Source: a virus. From it: a stretch of DNA of 37,414 nucleotides. Positions 5,554 through 12,474 of the stretch are shown here, piece by piece (the first letter of the stretch is position 1; each line of letters starts with the position of its first letter). The DNA is taken from IMG/VR virus record IMGVR_UViG_3300032291_003704, positions 1-37,414 of that record. One strand, written 5' to 3'. Under the pieces are notes generated by a model that saw only the letters and a program-made list of their open reading frames with translations, did not search any database and was not told the origin of the DNA. A program made the position numbers and the translations under genes.

Positions 5554-5636
5554 CGGCCAACCCTGAATTGCCTCACGCAATCAATACGTTAGGCACCACC
5601 TTTCCATGCGGTCTGTCAATTTCATGCCATCGCCCA

Positions 5637-5664
5637 ACCATTTCCCTGACACCGGGAAAATGGT
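5637..5664 (-). terminator. hairpin at the end of the late operon
   Basis: ACCATTTCCC (5637-5646) pairs with GGGAAAATGGT (5654-5664) with one bulged A and a 7-nt loop. It starts at the endolysin stop codon on the minus strand. There is no long U-run after it, so an intrinsic terminator is only probable. The rest of 5554-5636 shows no gene. Confidence 0.4.
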
Positions 5665-6356
5665 CACGCCCCCGGCCAAGCCTCCAGCACCGCCGCCGCG
5701 CGGGCGTAAATCGCCCGCCGATCCGCCAAGCCATTTCGCCCGCCATTCACGCGCAGCGTAATGCTTTCCACCATTTCCCCGGCGCCCTGATCCGCCAGAT
5801 CATTCAGCCGGTTATCCGCCCAAAACAGCCCGGCAGACATCGCCGCGCCTTCGCGCGTGGCCGCCCAGGCCGCGGCGGCTTCTGGCTCATAAAAGCCGAA
5901 AACCTCAGCCAGCCGCGTGAAATTGCGCCTGCCCGTGGTTTGGATCAGGCCCCGCGCGCGGAAGGTCCAGCCATCACCCGGCTTTACATTGCCCAGGTCG
6001 CGGCGCCCGCCATACACCAGATTCGCCAGCGCTTCCGGGTCGCGCACATAGCGCGCAGCCTCAGCCTCAGTCGCGAATCGGCGTGGCCATACCGCCTGGA
6101 TGCGGCCAGCGGTGCGATAGAACAGGTCTTCTTCCGTGACGGTCAGGCCGGCACTTTCATGCCCCACCTGCGCCAGAAAATGCGCCACGCGGCGCGGCGT
6201 GGTGATGGCGTAGCGCTGCATTGCCGGATCCAGCCACACCGCCCAATCGCCCCGGCCTGGGAAAATCGCGTCAAGCTGTTTGGCGGTAATGGCAGGATCA
6301 GGAACGCTCATTTTCACCTCCGGCGCTGGCGCAAAGATGCGCTTGAACCAATTCAT
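5664..6356 (-). CDS. GH19-type endolysin (chitinase-like muramidase)
   Basis: A 230-residue protein starting at ATG 6356 (ATGA overlap with Rz1). Residues about 23-225 are a glycoside hydrolase family 19 domain: RVAHFLAQVGHESAGL with catalytic Glu67, EEDLFYRTAGRI, YGGRRDLGN, then WTFRARGLIQTTGRRNF and an N-G-G-x-N-G motif near 204-210. Family knowledge: phage GH19 proteins cleave peptidoglycan at the end of infection. The first 20 residues (WFKRIFAPAPEV) are amphipathic, without a clear signal peptide, so export probably depends on a holin. It is the last gene of the late operon, after the spanins. Confidence 0.88.
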   Translation of the reverse strand: MNWFKRIFAPAPEVKMSVPDPAITAKQLDAIFPGRGDWAVWLDPAMQRYAITTPRRVAHFLAQVGHESAGLTVTEEDLFYRTAGRIQAVWPRRFATEAEAARYVRDPEALANLVYGGRRDLGNVKPGDGWTFRARGLIQTTGRRNFTRLAEVFGFYEPEAAAAWAATREGAAMSAGLFWADNRLNDLADQGAGEMVESITLRVNGGRNGLADRRAIYARAAAVLEAWPGA

Positions 6357-6586
6357 GACTGCACCAGCCCGCGCACCAGGCGCAGCTTTGCGCGGCAATC
6401 TTCCCCGGCATCGACCGTGTCCAGCATCCAGCGCGCGATGGCGTGATCATCCATCACATCATCAAGGCCGGGCTGCGCCTGGCACTGAAGCAGGCTGGCG
6501 GGCACCGCCACCTTGGGCTGCGCGCAACCCGTCAAGAGCAACCCGCACAGGGCCGCTGTTAGCGCAGGAATTCGAAGCTGGTGCAT
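6353..6586 (-). CDS. Rz1-like outer-membrane spanin lipoprotein
   Basis: A 77-residue protein with a lipoprotein signal: a hydrophobic stretch (PALTAALCGLLLTG) and lipobox L-T-G-C at Cys21. The mature part contains further cysteines (CQAQPG, GEDCRAK). Its start, ATG 6586, lies inside the upstream Rz-like gene in another reading frame (125-bp overlap), the classic nested Rz/Rz1 layout. It would sit in the outer membrane and pair with the inner-membrane spanin. It overlaps the endolysin start by ATGA. It has fewer prolines than many Rz1 proteins. Confidence 0.7.
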   Translation of the reverse strand: MHQLRIPALTAALCGLLLTGCAQPKVAVPASLLQCQAQPGLDDVMDDHAIARWMLDTVDAGEDCRAKLRLVRGLVQS

Positions 6587-6833
6587 TGGCCACCGCCCTT
6601 CTGATTGGTTCCATTTTTGCCCGGCGCGCGGCGCTTTCCGCCGCTGCCTGTTCCAGCGCGGCAATCGCTTGGTCGCGCGCCGCCACCTCAGCCTCCGCCA
6701 CTGCGGCCCGCGCCGATGCGGCATGGCGCCCCATGCGTTCCAGGCTGACCCAGCCGATCAGCACCGCCACCACACTTGCCAGCACCGCAAAGCGGCCAAG
6801 CGGCGAGCGGATGAACGCCAAGGCCGCGATCAT
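6462..6833 (-). CDS. Rz-like inner-membrane spanin
   Basis: A 123-residue protein. The start is ATG 6833 (ATGA overlap with the upstream small membrane gene); the longer frame to 6884 is antisense-like filler. One N-terminal span (residues about 12-27, GRFAVLASVVAVLIGWV) is followed by an alanine-rich coiled coil (about 32-75). A C-terminal motif reads NSCANSGPVRVALDGLR, which resembles the end of many phage i-spanins. It pairs with the nested Rz1-like lipoprotein to fuse inner and outer membranes after endolysin action (family knowledge). Host implication: a Gram-negative cell envelope. Confidence 0.7.
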   Translation of the reverse strand: MIAALAFIRSPLGRFAVLASVVAVLIGWVSLERMGRHAASARAAVAEAEVAARDQAIAALEQAAAESAARRAKMEPIRRAVANAPASNSCANSGPVRVALDGLRAAQGGGARQPASVPGAARP

Positions 6834-7012
6834 GCCTTCCGTTCCGGCAGAAACGCGGAAACAAGGCCAAGCAGCACCCCGCACGAAAGCGCGATGTGCG
6901 TTACCGCCGTGTCGCCCGTATCAAGCCCTGCCACCGAAAGACACACCCAGATAAGGCTGCGCATGGTGCCAGGCTCAGCCAGCCGATCCCGCAAATAGGA
7001 AATCGCCTTCAT
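6830..7012 (-). CDS. small membrane protein, holin candidate
   Basis: A 60-residue protein starting at ATG 7012 with an ATGA overlap. The N-terminus KAISYLRDRLAEPGTMRSLI is followed by two hydrophobic stretches (about 19-31 and 38-55) and a short charged tail PERKA. Many phages carry a small protein of this kind (L-x-x-R-L-x-E-P-x-T start, two spans) in the lysis cassette, often annotated as holin or holin-associated. Its position just before the Rz/Rz1/endolysin genes supports the call. A competing holin candidate is at 16588-16890. Confidence 0.5.
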   Translation of the reverse strand: MKAISYLRDRLAEPGTMRSLIWVCLSVAGLDTGDTAVTHIALSCGVLLGLVSAFLPERKA

Positions 7013-7245
7013 TCATCTTCCCCTTCATCATCTTTCACTTCCGGCCAAATCAGCCTTTCGGACATGAGGTGCAGGCCGCGCTGCAGGGCCGCGCTTTCGG
7101 GCACGGAAAACACCCGGACACCATCGCGATATTCCGCCACAATCATCAGGCTAAGCGGCTTATCGGCCAGGGCCGCTTCCAGCGCGGTGACGGCCGGCGC
7201 GGACAAATCCACAGGCGCAGCCTTGCGCTTCACGCTTGCCGTCAT
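7009..7245 (-). CDS. small protein, unknown function
   Basis: A 78-residue soluble protein starting at ATG 7245. It contains LSAPAVTALEAALADKPLSL, a beta-like stretch MIVAEYRDGVRVFSVPES, and a very acidic tail (VKDDEGEDE). No domain is recognised. It lies between the dNMP kinase and the lysis cassette and overlaps the next start by ATGA. Confidence 0.5.
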   Translation of the reverse strand: MTASVKRKAAPVDLSAPAVTALEAALADKPLSLMIVAEYRDGVRVFSVPESAALQRGLHLMSERLIWPEVKDDEGEDE

Positions 7246-7278
7246 GCGACCCCCAACTTGTAAGGAATGCTTAAAGGT

Positions 7279-7848
7279 TCAGCGCCACCCAAAGGCGGAA
7301 ACCGGGCTGGCCCAATTCAGTCCAAAGGCAAGGCCAGAGGCCTGCGTATTCGCCACTTCCATATCGAAGCGGAAGCCATCCAGCGCGCCTTCGCTGGCAT
7401 GCCCGGCAAGGCGCGCAGCATCTGGCCGGGTAATCCGCACCAGCTTACCGCCCGCTTCCTGGATGGCGCGCGCTTCATTTTCGAACCGCATGTCATCCAC
7501 AATCACCGCCACACCTTCAGCGCGCAGCCGATTCGCGCGCATGATGGCCAGGCGCACCCAAATATCGGATGCCATGGCGCCCCGGCCCCATTCCGTGCCG
7601 AGCGTTTGCATGGTGTAGCGCGGGGTTCGCCCCGCCAGCGCTTCCATCGGCTGGGATTTCAAATCACCCTCAAGCGCGCGATCAATCACATCAGCCGATT
7701 CGCCCGCTTCGCTCAGCAGCGCCGCCACCATGGCCTTCAGCGGCGCGGCGAATTTCACCACCCGCCAGCCATGGCCGAACATGGCCGCCGCCAGAGTGGA
7801 TTTCCCAGAACCAGGCGCGGGGCTGTAAAGCCCGATCAGCGGCGCCAT
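7279..7848 (-). CDS. deoxynucleoside monophosphate kinase-like protein
   Basis: A 189-residue P-loop protein. Start ATG 7848 overlaps the methyltransferase stop; GTG 7851 is possible. Residues 8-18 carry a P-loop (SPAPGSGKST). Then come FAAPLKAMVAALLSEAG, LEGDLKSQP, and a strongly family-like block TPRYTMQTLGTEWGR with a following WV. VIVDDMRFENEARAI lies near 115-130. Phage dNMP kinases with a G-D-L-K, T-x-R-x-x-M-Q-x-L-G-T-E-W-G pattern convert dNMPs, sometimes modified ones, to dNDPs. Here the gene sits in the late operon beside a DNA methyltransferase. Whether it serves general dNTP supply or a modified base cannot be read from the sequence. Confidence 0.8.
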   Translation of the reverse strand: MAPLIGLYSPAPGSGKSTLAAAMFGHGWRVVKFAAPLKAMVAALLSEAGESADVIDRALEGDLKSQPMEALAGRTPRYTMQTLGTEWGRGAMASDIWVRLAIMRANRLRAEGVAVIVDDMRFENEARAIQEAGGKLVRITRPDAARLAGHASEGALDGFRFDMEVANTQASGLAFGLNWASPVSAFGWR

Positions 7849-8501
7849 CACGCCACGGCATCCCGAAACATATCGCCCTGCCGCTGCGCTTCTTCTATGC
7901 GGCGGCAGGCGATGTCGAAGTAGCGTTCCTCAATCTCAATCCCGATGAAGGGATGGCGCATCTGCACTGCCGCCACGCCGGTTGAACCGCTGCCCATATA
8001 GGGATCAAGGACCACGCCGCCGGGCGGCACCTTGGCCTTTTCGATACACCAGCGCATGAGGGGCACCGGCTTTTGCGTAGGATGTTCCTTGCCATGTTCC
8101 AAATTTGTAAAATGCCCGCGCGCGAGGTTAAAAGCGCGGATTGGCGCGTCAATGCTGGTCCAAGCTAATTCCAAATCACCGGTCGAAAAATCACGCTGCA
8201 TCTTGTCCCAAGCCAACCAACCGCGAGACGCGGGTAGATCGTAGTAGTTGCCACCCCAAATAATGCAAATATCGGAAAGCGCCGGCAGTTCATTGACAAA
8301 CTCGCCGCGCACCGTATCCCATCCCCCATCCTTCAAATCCCGGTCGCGCAAAGGCCAATGACCATCACCCGCGCGCACCCACTTATCGCCCAACCCATAA
8401 GGCGGATCTGTAATCACCGCCGCCGGACGCTCCAGCCCCGGCGCAATCTCCCGGCAGTCGCCCAGGTAAAGCGTCGCCAATCCAATCTTTTCCACGCGCA
8501 T
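7848..8501 (-). CDS. DNA adenine/N4-cytosine methyltransferase
   Basis: A 217-residue amino-methyltransferase. ATG 8501 overlaps the upstream TGA; GTG 8504 is an alternative. Motif IV DPPYG is at residues 32-36. The middle contains CIIWGGNYYDLP and GWLAWDK. Then come HPTQKP (140-145) and motif I DPYMGSGSTG (166-175), followed by GIEIEERYFDIACRRI. Order IV before I places it in the beta-type group that methylates adenine N6 or cytosine N4. There is no partner restriction gene, so it is an orphan enzyme. Likely role: masking phage DNA from host restriction, or mimicking host methylation; the target site is unknown. Confidence 0.88.
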   Translation of the reverse strand: MRVEKIGLATLYLGDCREIAPGLERPAAVITDPPYGLGDKWVRAGDGHWPLRDRDLKDGGWDTVRGEFVNELPALSDICIIWGGNYYDLPASRGWLAWDKMQRDFSTGDLELAWTSIDAPIRAFNLARGHFTNLEHGKEHPTQKPVPLMRWCIEKAKVPPGGVVLDPYMGSGSTGVAAVQMRHPFIGIEIEERYFDIACRRIEEAQRQGDMFRDAVA

Positions 8502-9775
8502 CACGCCACCGCCACGAATTTTACTTGTTCACGCTGCTTGGGTTCATCGCAAAACACATTGAAGGGCAGGTTTGGCCCAAAGCGCGGATGCACAAAAAAC
8601 AAGCTTTGCGTCGGCGGGGCAAAGCTGTAGCGCTGCATTCGGCTGTATTCGTCAAACCCCTTCAAGGTTCCATTGACCACAAGCCCTGAATGCGGCTGCC
8701 AGATGCTTTGATGGAAGTGCCCCAACAGCAGCACATCAAAGTCGCGCCCGAGGGAACGCTCCGCCCTGCCGGTCTTGATCGCGCCGCGCATGATGGGCCC
8801 GAGCGCGCCGATAAGCCCGTCTCCGCCCTTCACGCCTAATTCATGCCCGTGCATCGCTAAAAACCGCGTGCCCGCCACCTGGAAAAGCGCATCGCCGCTT
8901 GCGGGTATCTGCCAGGTGATGCGCGCATCATCGCGCAGCCGATCCGAAAGCGCCTCATAAATCGCGTGGTCAAAGCAGCTTGTGGCGCCACCCTTTGCCA
9001 TGGGCTTCTTTGTCAGGCGCCCATGGTTGCCCGGCACACACACCGCATGCACGCGCCCAAAGGCTTCAGCCAGGCGCAGCAGCGCGGCATGCAAGCGGGA
9101 AACACACCAATTCGCCGCAGTCGGCGGGGCGCACCAATCGGTGCGGAACAATTCTTCATGCAACCAGCCAGAGACAAAATCCCCACCCAACACCACCACA
9201 ATGCCGGGATATTCCGGCGTCTTCACATGATGGAAGGCCAGGTGCAAAACCCGATCGATCACGGATTTCACGCGCCTGTCCGCAACCGCCGCGTTGAATT
9301 CATTGCAGCCATGAACCTGCGCTGAATCCACAGTTTCCCCAATATGCCAATCGGAAAGCATCAACACCGGCACGCCCGGCGCATCCTTACCGGCGGGCAC
9401 GCGCACGGTCCACTTCGGCGGGGCTTGCGGGTTTTCATGCAGCTCAGAAGACAGCGCGCGGAACTTATCCGCCTGGGCTGCCTTGGCATCCGCCTCCGCA
9501 AGCTGGCGCGCCAATTCCCGGTTCTTTGCCTGCAGGCTTTTGAAGGCCACCCGTTCTTCGGCGTTCATTTCCGGCAGGCGCTTGATACCGCTATCCTTAT
9601 GCCCCCGCGCTGGCGCCACCTTCAGCCCGGCTTGTTCGGCGCGCATCAGCCGATTATTCATGGCGTTGTGCCCGATGCCCAGCGCCTGCGCCGCGCGCAT
9701 TTTGTTGTGCCCGGCCTTGTCGTAGGCCTTGACGGTCTTGATCAGTTCGGCACGGCTGAGCGGGGCGGGGGGCAT
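8501..9775 (-). CDS. calcineurin-like metallophosphoesterase with N-terminal HTH
   Basis: A 424-residue protein; ATG 9775 overlaps the upstream TGA. Residues 8-50 look like a helix-turn-helix (LIKTVKAYDKAGHNKMRAAQ then ALGIGHNAMNNRLM). A coiled segment (70-112) follows. Residues 135-400 form a metallophosphoesterase domain with all metal motifs: D142-x-H144 (SDWHIGE), G-G-D199, G-N250-H251, H309-G-H and G-H353-F-H355. Related phage proteins are usually annotated as phosphoesterases of unknown substrate. The HTH suggests nucleic-acid targeting. It heads the three-enzyme block with the methyltransferase and the kinase. Confidence 0.8.
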   Translation of the reverse strand: MPPAPLSRAELIKTVKAYDKAGHNKMRAAQALGIGHNAMNNRLMRAEQAGLKVAPARGHKDSGIKRLPEMNAEERVAFKSLQAKNRELARQLAEADAKAAQADKFRALSSELHENPQAPPKWTVRVPAGKDAPGVPVLMLSDWHIGETVDSAQVHGCNEFNAAVADRRVKSVIDRVLHLAFHHVKTPEYPGIVVVLGGDFVSGWLHEELFRTDWCAPPTAANWCVSRLHAALLRLAEAFGRVHAVCVPGNHGRLTKKPMAKGGATSCFDHAIYEALSDRLRDDARITWQIPASGDALFQVAGTRFLAMHGHELGVKGGDGLIGALGPIMRGAIKTGRAERSLGRDFDVLLLGHFHQSIWQPHSGLVVNGTLKGFDEYSRMQRYSFAPPTQSLFFVHPRFGPNLPFNVFCDEPKQREQVKFVAVA

Positions 9776-10083
9776 CAGGCAGCCCTCACGAACAAATTCA
9801 CGCCGCGTTCCAGCGTGATGCCATTGGCCGTAGTGATGGTGCAGACAAAGGCATAGCTTTGCCCCGCCGTGCCACCTTCCAGCCAGATCAGCGCGATCTT
9901 TGAAGCCGCATCCTTGTCAATCTTGCCGGCCGTCACGCGCGTGATACCGGCTGGCACCACCCATGAAACGGTCGCAATCGTATCAGCCGGGTCTTCAAGA
10001 CCCAACTGGTCTGTCCAATCCAGCTGCCAATAAGCCCTATCGCCTGGCCGCTTATCGGGCCACTGCAACGGCACAATCGCCAT
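9775..10083 (-). CDS. phage fibre-tail adaptor-like protein
   Basis: A 102-residue protein, ATG 10083 behind AAGGAA. It contains QWPDKRPGDRAYWQLDWTDQ, DTIATVSWVVPAGI and an immunoglobulin-like strand pattern ending in GITLERGVNLFVR. Small beta-sandwich proteins with a D-W-x-D-x-L…D-T-I…S-W core next to fibre genes are called fibre-tail adaptors in alphaproteobacterial phages. It would join fibres to the tail tip. The assignment rests on pattern and position. Confidence 0.55.
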   Translation of the reverse strand: MAIVPLQWPDKRPGDRAYWQLDWTDQLGLEDPADTIATVSWVVPAGITRVTAGKIDKDAASKIALIWLEGGTAGQSYAFVCTITTANGITLERGVNLFVRAA

Positions 10084-10101
10084 GGTGTGAATTCCTTCTG
10101 T

Positions 10102-10506
10102 TCAGCTTGGAATGGCCGCGCGGCGCGCAGCACGTATCGCCAAAGCCCGGCGCAGGGCATCAACCCGCGCTTGGCGTTCAGCCGCCGTCAAAGACACGGC
10201 GCGCAGATCAGCAGCAGCCGCCGCATCACGCGGCGCGCTTGGCACTTCAACCGCCCGGATAATCCCGGCAATCGCCACCTGGCGCCGCACCGCTTCAAAC
10301 GCCACCACGCGCGCCGCGGCGCTAATGCGGCTATCACGCAGCTCCGCCGCAACCGCCGAAAGCAGCCGCCCAGGGGGGATATTGGCCCGCCGCACCACGC
10401 CAGGCACCAAAGCGCGCCGGGCAGCGGAAAGGCCCGCAACGCCATCAAGCGGGCCCCAGGCATTACCCCAGGCATTGCCCCATGCCGCACCCCAGGCGGA
10501 AGCCAT
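10102..10506 (-). CDS. virion-associated protein with WGNAWG repeat, unknown function
   Basis: A 134-residue protein; ATG 10506 overlaps the upstream TGA. The N-terminus repeats WG-x-AWG three to four times (WGAAWGNAWGNAWG). A basic, alanine- and arginine-rich helical region follows (LSAARRALVPGVVRRAN, AAERQARVDALRRALAIRAA). Short W-G-x-A-W-G openings recur in small proteins beside tail-fibre genes of phages; no function is established. It sits among the virion genes of the late operon. Confidence 0.55.
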   Translation of the reverse strand: MASAWGAAWGNAWGNAWGPLDGVAGLSAARRALVPGVVRRANIPPGRLLSAVAAELRDSRISAAARVVAFEAVRRQVAIAGIIRAVEVPSAPRDAAAAADLRAVSLTAAERQARVDALRRALAIRAARRAAIPS

Positions 10507-11021
10507 CACACCGGCCCGAAGGGGTCAGCTTCAGTGCCAGCGCCATCAACCGTGATAGCGTTAACCCTGCGAATATCCGCATGGATCGGCGTTGACTGCG
10601 CGGCTGCCAGCACTGCCGCTGCGTTCTGTGCGGCGGTAGGGACGCTACCGCCCGCCGTGACCACGGTTGAAGCCGCCGACTGGATCAGCAGGGTTTGGAC
10701 ACCGGCTGTATAGGCAATGGGGTCTCCGCCTGGTCCGCCGATGAAATTGCCGCCTGCGATTCGGGCGACGTAATCGCCGGCTGGGAAACGAAGCTGCCAC
10801 GCCCCCAGTACCTCGACGGTGAGACCGACTTGCACGCCGGGGCCGAGGTTATTGAGCCCTGATCCGCGTCCGATACGGTCATAGATGATCCCCTCCTCAC
10901 TTGCCTGCGCTGCCTTCACCGCAGCGTAGAGCGTGGCACAATCCACATCCGCGACACCCACATCCACATCAATGCGGGACGTCACGAAATCAAAGGTGAA
11001 AGGCGCGGCGTAATAGGCCAT
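10506..11021 (-). CDS. putative virion/tail-fibre-associated protein
   Basis: A 171-residue protein; ATG 11021 overlaps the upstream TGA. The N-terminal half is beta-rich (PFTFDFVTSRIDVDVG, LYAAVKAAQASEEGIIYDRI, LTVEVLGAWQLRFPAGDYVA, RIAGGNFIG). The C-terminal half has an alanine-rich helix and a short beta tail. The G-x-Y-x-x-x-I-x-G-G-N pattern is common in proteins next to phage fibres, where a strip of beta structure acts as a linker. No enzyme motif is seen. Confidence 0.5.
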   Translation of the reverse strand: MAYYAAPFTFDFVTSRIDVDVGVADVDCATLYAAVKAAQASEEGIIYDRIGRGSGLNNLGPGVQVGLTVEVLGAWQLRFPAGDYVARIAGGNFIGGPGGDPIAYTAGVQTLLIQSAASTVVTAGGSVPTAAQNAAAVLAAAQSTPIHADIRRVNAITVDGAGTEADPFGPV

Positions 11022-12472
11022 CACACATCACTGTTACGGCTGGCATTCACGCTGCCGCCCGCATTGGTGATGGAAAGCGTGGTGCTGAACGGCACGATGG
11101 GCGAAGCGCCGGACCCGTTCCGCACATCCACCCGCGTATTGAAATTGCTGGCATAAATGAAGGTGACGCTTTCCGTCGCACCCGCCGCTTGCCGATCAAT
11201 GTAAGGCACGAATACATCATCCCCCGTGACAATGTTGCTGGCGAGCGCCGGGGAAAGGCCGGAGAAGGTCTTGGTGCCCGCATTGAAGGAAGAATAGGTG
11301 TAGCGCAGGCCCTTGATGCGAATGACGCCCGCCGAAGGGGTATCGGTCTTGATGCTTTCCACCACAGTCAGAGCAGTCGCGCCGGATGATGCGGCGACAG
11401 GCGTGTATTCATCTTTCAGCAGCCCGCCCGATCCATTGTCCCGCGCCACCAAAACGCGGTCGCCAGCCACCAGATTGCCGATGGTAATGCCGACAAGCGT
11501 AGGCGGAACCTGCGTGGTGCCGTCATGGGCGGTCAATTCATAACGGGTGCTTTCAGCCGGCAACACGCCAGTGATAAACCAGCCTTGCGCCAGAAAGAAC
11601 GTGCCGCCGGCAAAAGTGCCGAAGGGCGCCGATGGGATTTCAGTATAGGCCGCATTTAGAACGCGATACCGCCAGCCTGGGACGCCGTTCAAAGTGGCCG
11701 CGCTGTCTTCCCGCGTCAGATATTGAAGATACTGATAGGCTTCCTGCAAGGTGCAAGAATTGGAAAGCGTGATGGTGCCCTTATACAGCTTCGCGCCGTT
11801 CCCGTTTGCCAAATCCTGAGTGGTGTCCCCGAACGTCACCGAAACCTTGGTTGAAAGCGCCGCCGCCTGCGCCTCAGTCAGCAGGATACTCTTGTCAATC
11901 CCGGTTGAAAGCGCCGCGTTGCTTTCGCCGCCCGCAGACAGGTTCAGATCGAATTGCGAATAGGTCTGGCCCCACTTGCGCGAAAAAGCAGTGACGTTTC
12001 CGCTATCAATAAACGCACTTGCGGTCTTGACCTTGACCAAAATTTGAATGTGGCCATTGCTCCAGAACTTTGTCAGCTTGGCGCCGTTTTGAACCACATA
12101 GATCGGGCTGCCGGCCACAATGCCGCCAATTGTCTTTAGACCGGAGTATTGGGTCGCCCCGCCTTCCTGCTTTACCGTGCCAAACTTAAAATACTGTGCC
12201 GATTCATCGTCTAAATTGTAAAAGACCGTCCCTGCTTCATTCTGTTTTAATAGCGTCAAAGGCGCAGCGGCGTCTGGGTTTCTTCCGCCTGGAAGGGCTG
12301 AAGGGACAAGCGTCGTAATGGCGACAAGATCATTCCCGGAAGGCGCCTCATCATCGCTCAGCCCCTGCAAAAACTCATGCAGCGCCAATACAGTATAGAC
12401 TTCGGTACTGGCCCCGGCCTGGCGGCGAATGTCGCCCGTCGCGGAAATCGTGAAGTCTGTGGCTATCGGCAT
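11021..12472 (-). CDS. putative tail/virion structural protein
   Basis: A 483-residue protein starting at ATG 12472, directly after the spike gene. It is beta-rich with no catalytic motif. The N-terminus is ATGDIRRQAGASTEVYTVLA followed by LHEFLQGLSDDE. The middle contains TSAFIDSG-like and EAYQYLQYLTREDSAATLNG segments. The C-terminus is rich in short strands (SVTFIYASNFNTRVDVRNGS). Proteins of this size and type lie beside tail spikes in several alphaproteobacterial phages without known role. A fibre or whisker is a reasonable guess. Confidence 0.5.
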   Translation of the reverse strand: MPIATDFTISATGDIRRQAGASTEVYTVLALHEFLQGLSDDEAPSGNDLVAITTLVPSALPGGRNPDAAAPLTLLKQNEAGTVFYNLDDESAQYFKFGTVKQEGGATQYSGLKTIGGIVAGSPIYVVQNGAKLTKFWSNGHIQILVKVKTASAFIDSGNVTAFSRKWGQTYSQFDLNLSAGGESNAALSTGIDKSILLTEAQAAALSTKVSVTFGDTTQDLANGNGAKLYKGTITLSNSCTLQEAYQYLQYLTREDSAATLNGVPGWRYRVLNAAYTEIPSAPFGTFAGGTFFLAQGWFITGVLPAESTRYELTAHDGTTQVPPTLVGITIGNLVAGDRVLVARDNGSGGLLKDEYTPVAASSGATALTVVESIKTDTPSAGVIRIKGLRYTYSSFNAGTKTFSGLSPALASNIVTGDDVFVPYIDRQAAGATESVTFIYASNFNTRVDVRNGSGASPIVPFSTTLSITNAGGSVNASRNSDV

Positions 12473-12474
12473 GG

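Noticed and set aside
5504-5580. Functional tRNA-Thr gene
   Set aside because: Only the 3' half is present; the acceptor 5' strand and D arm are missing.
5568-6954. Two long plus-strand frames over the lysis cassette
   Set aside because: Antisense to endolysin, Rz and Rz1, which carry clear motifs.
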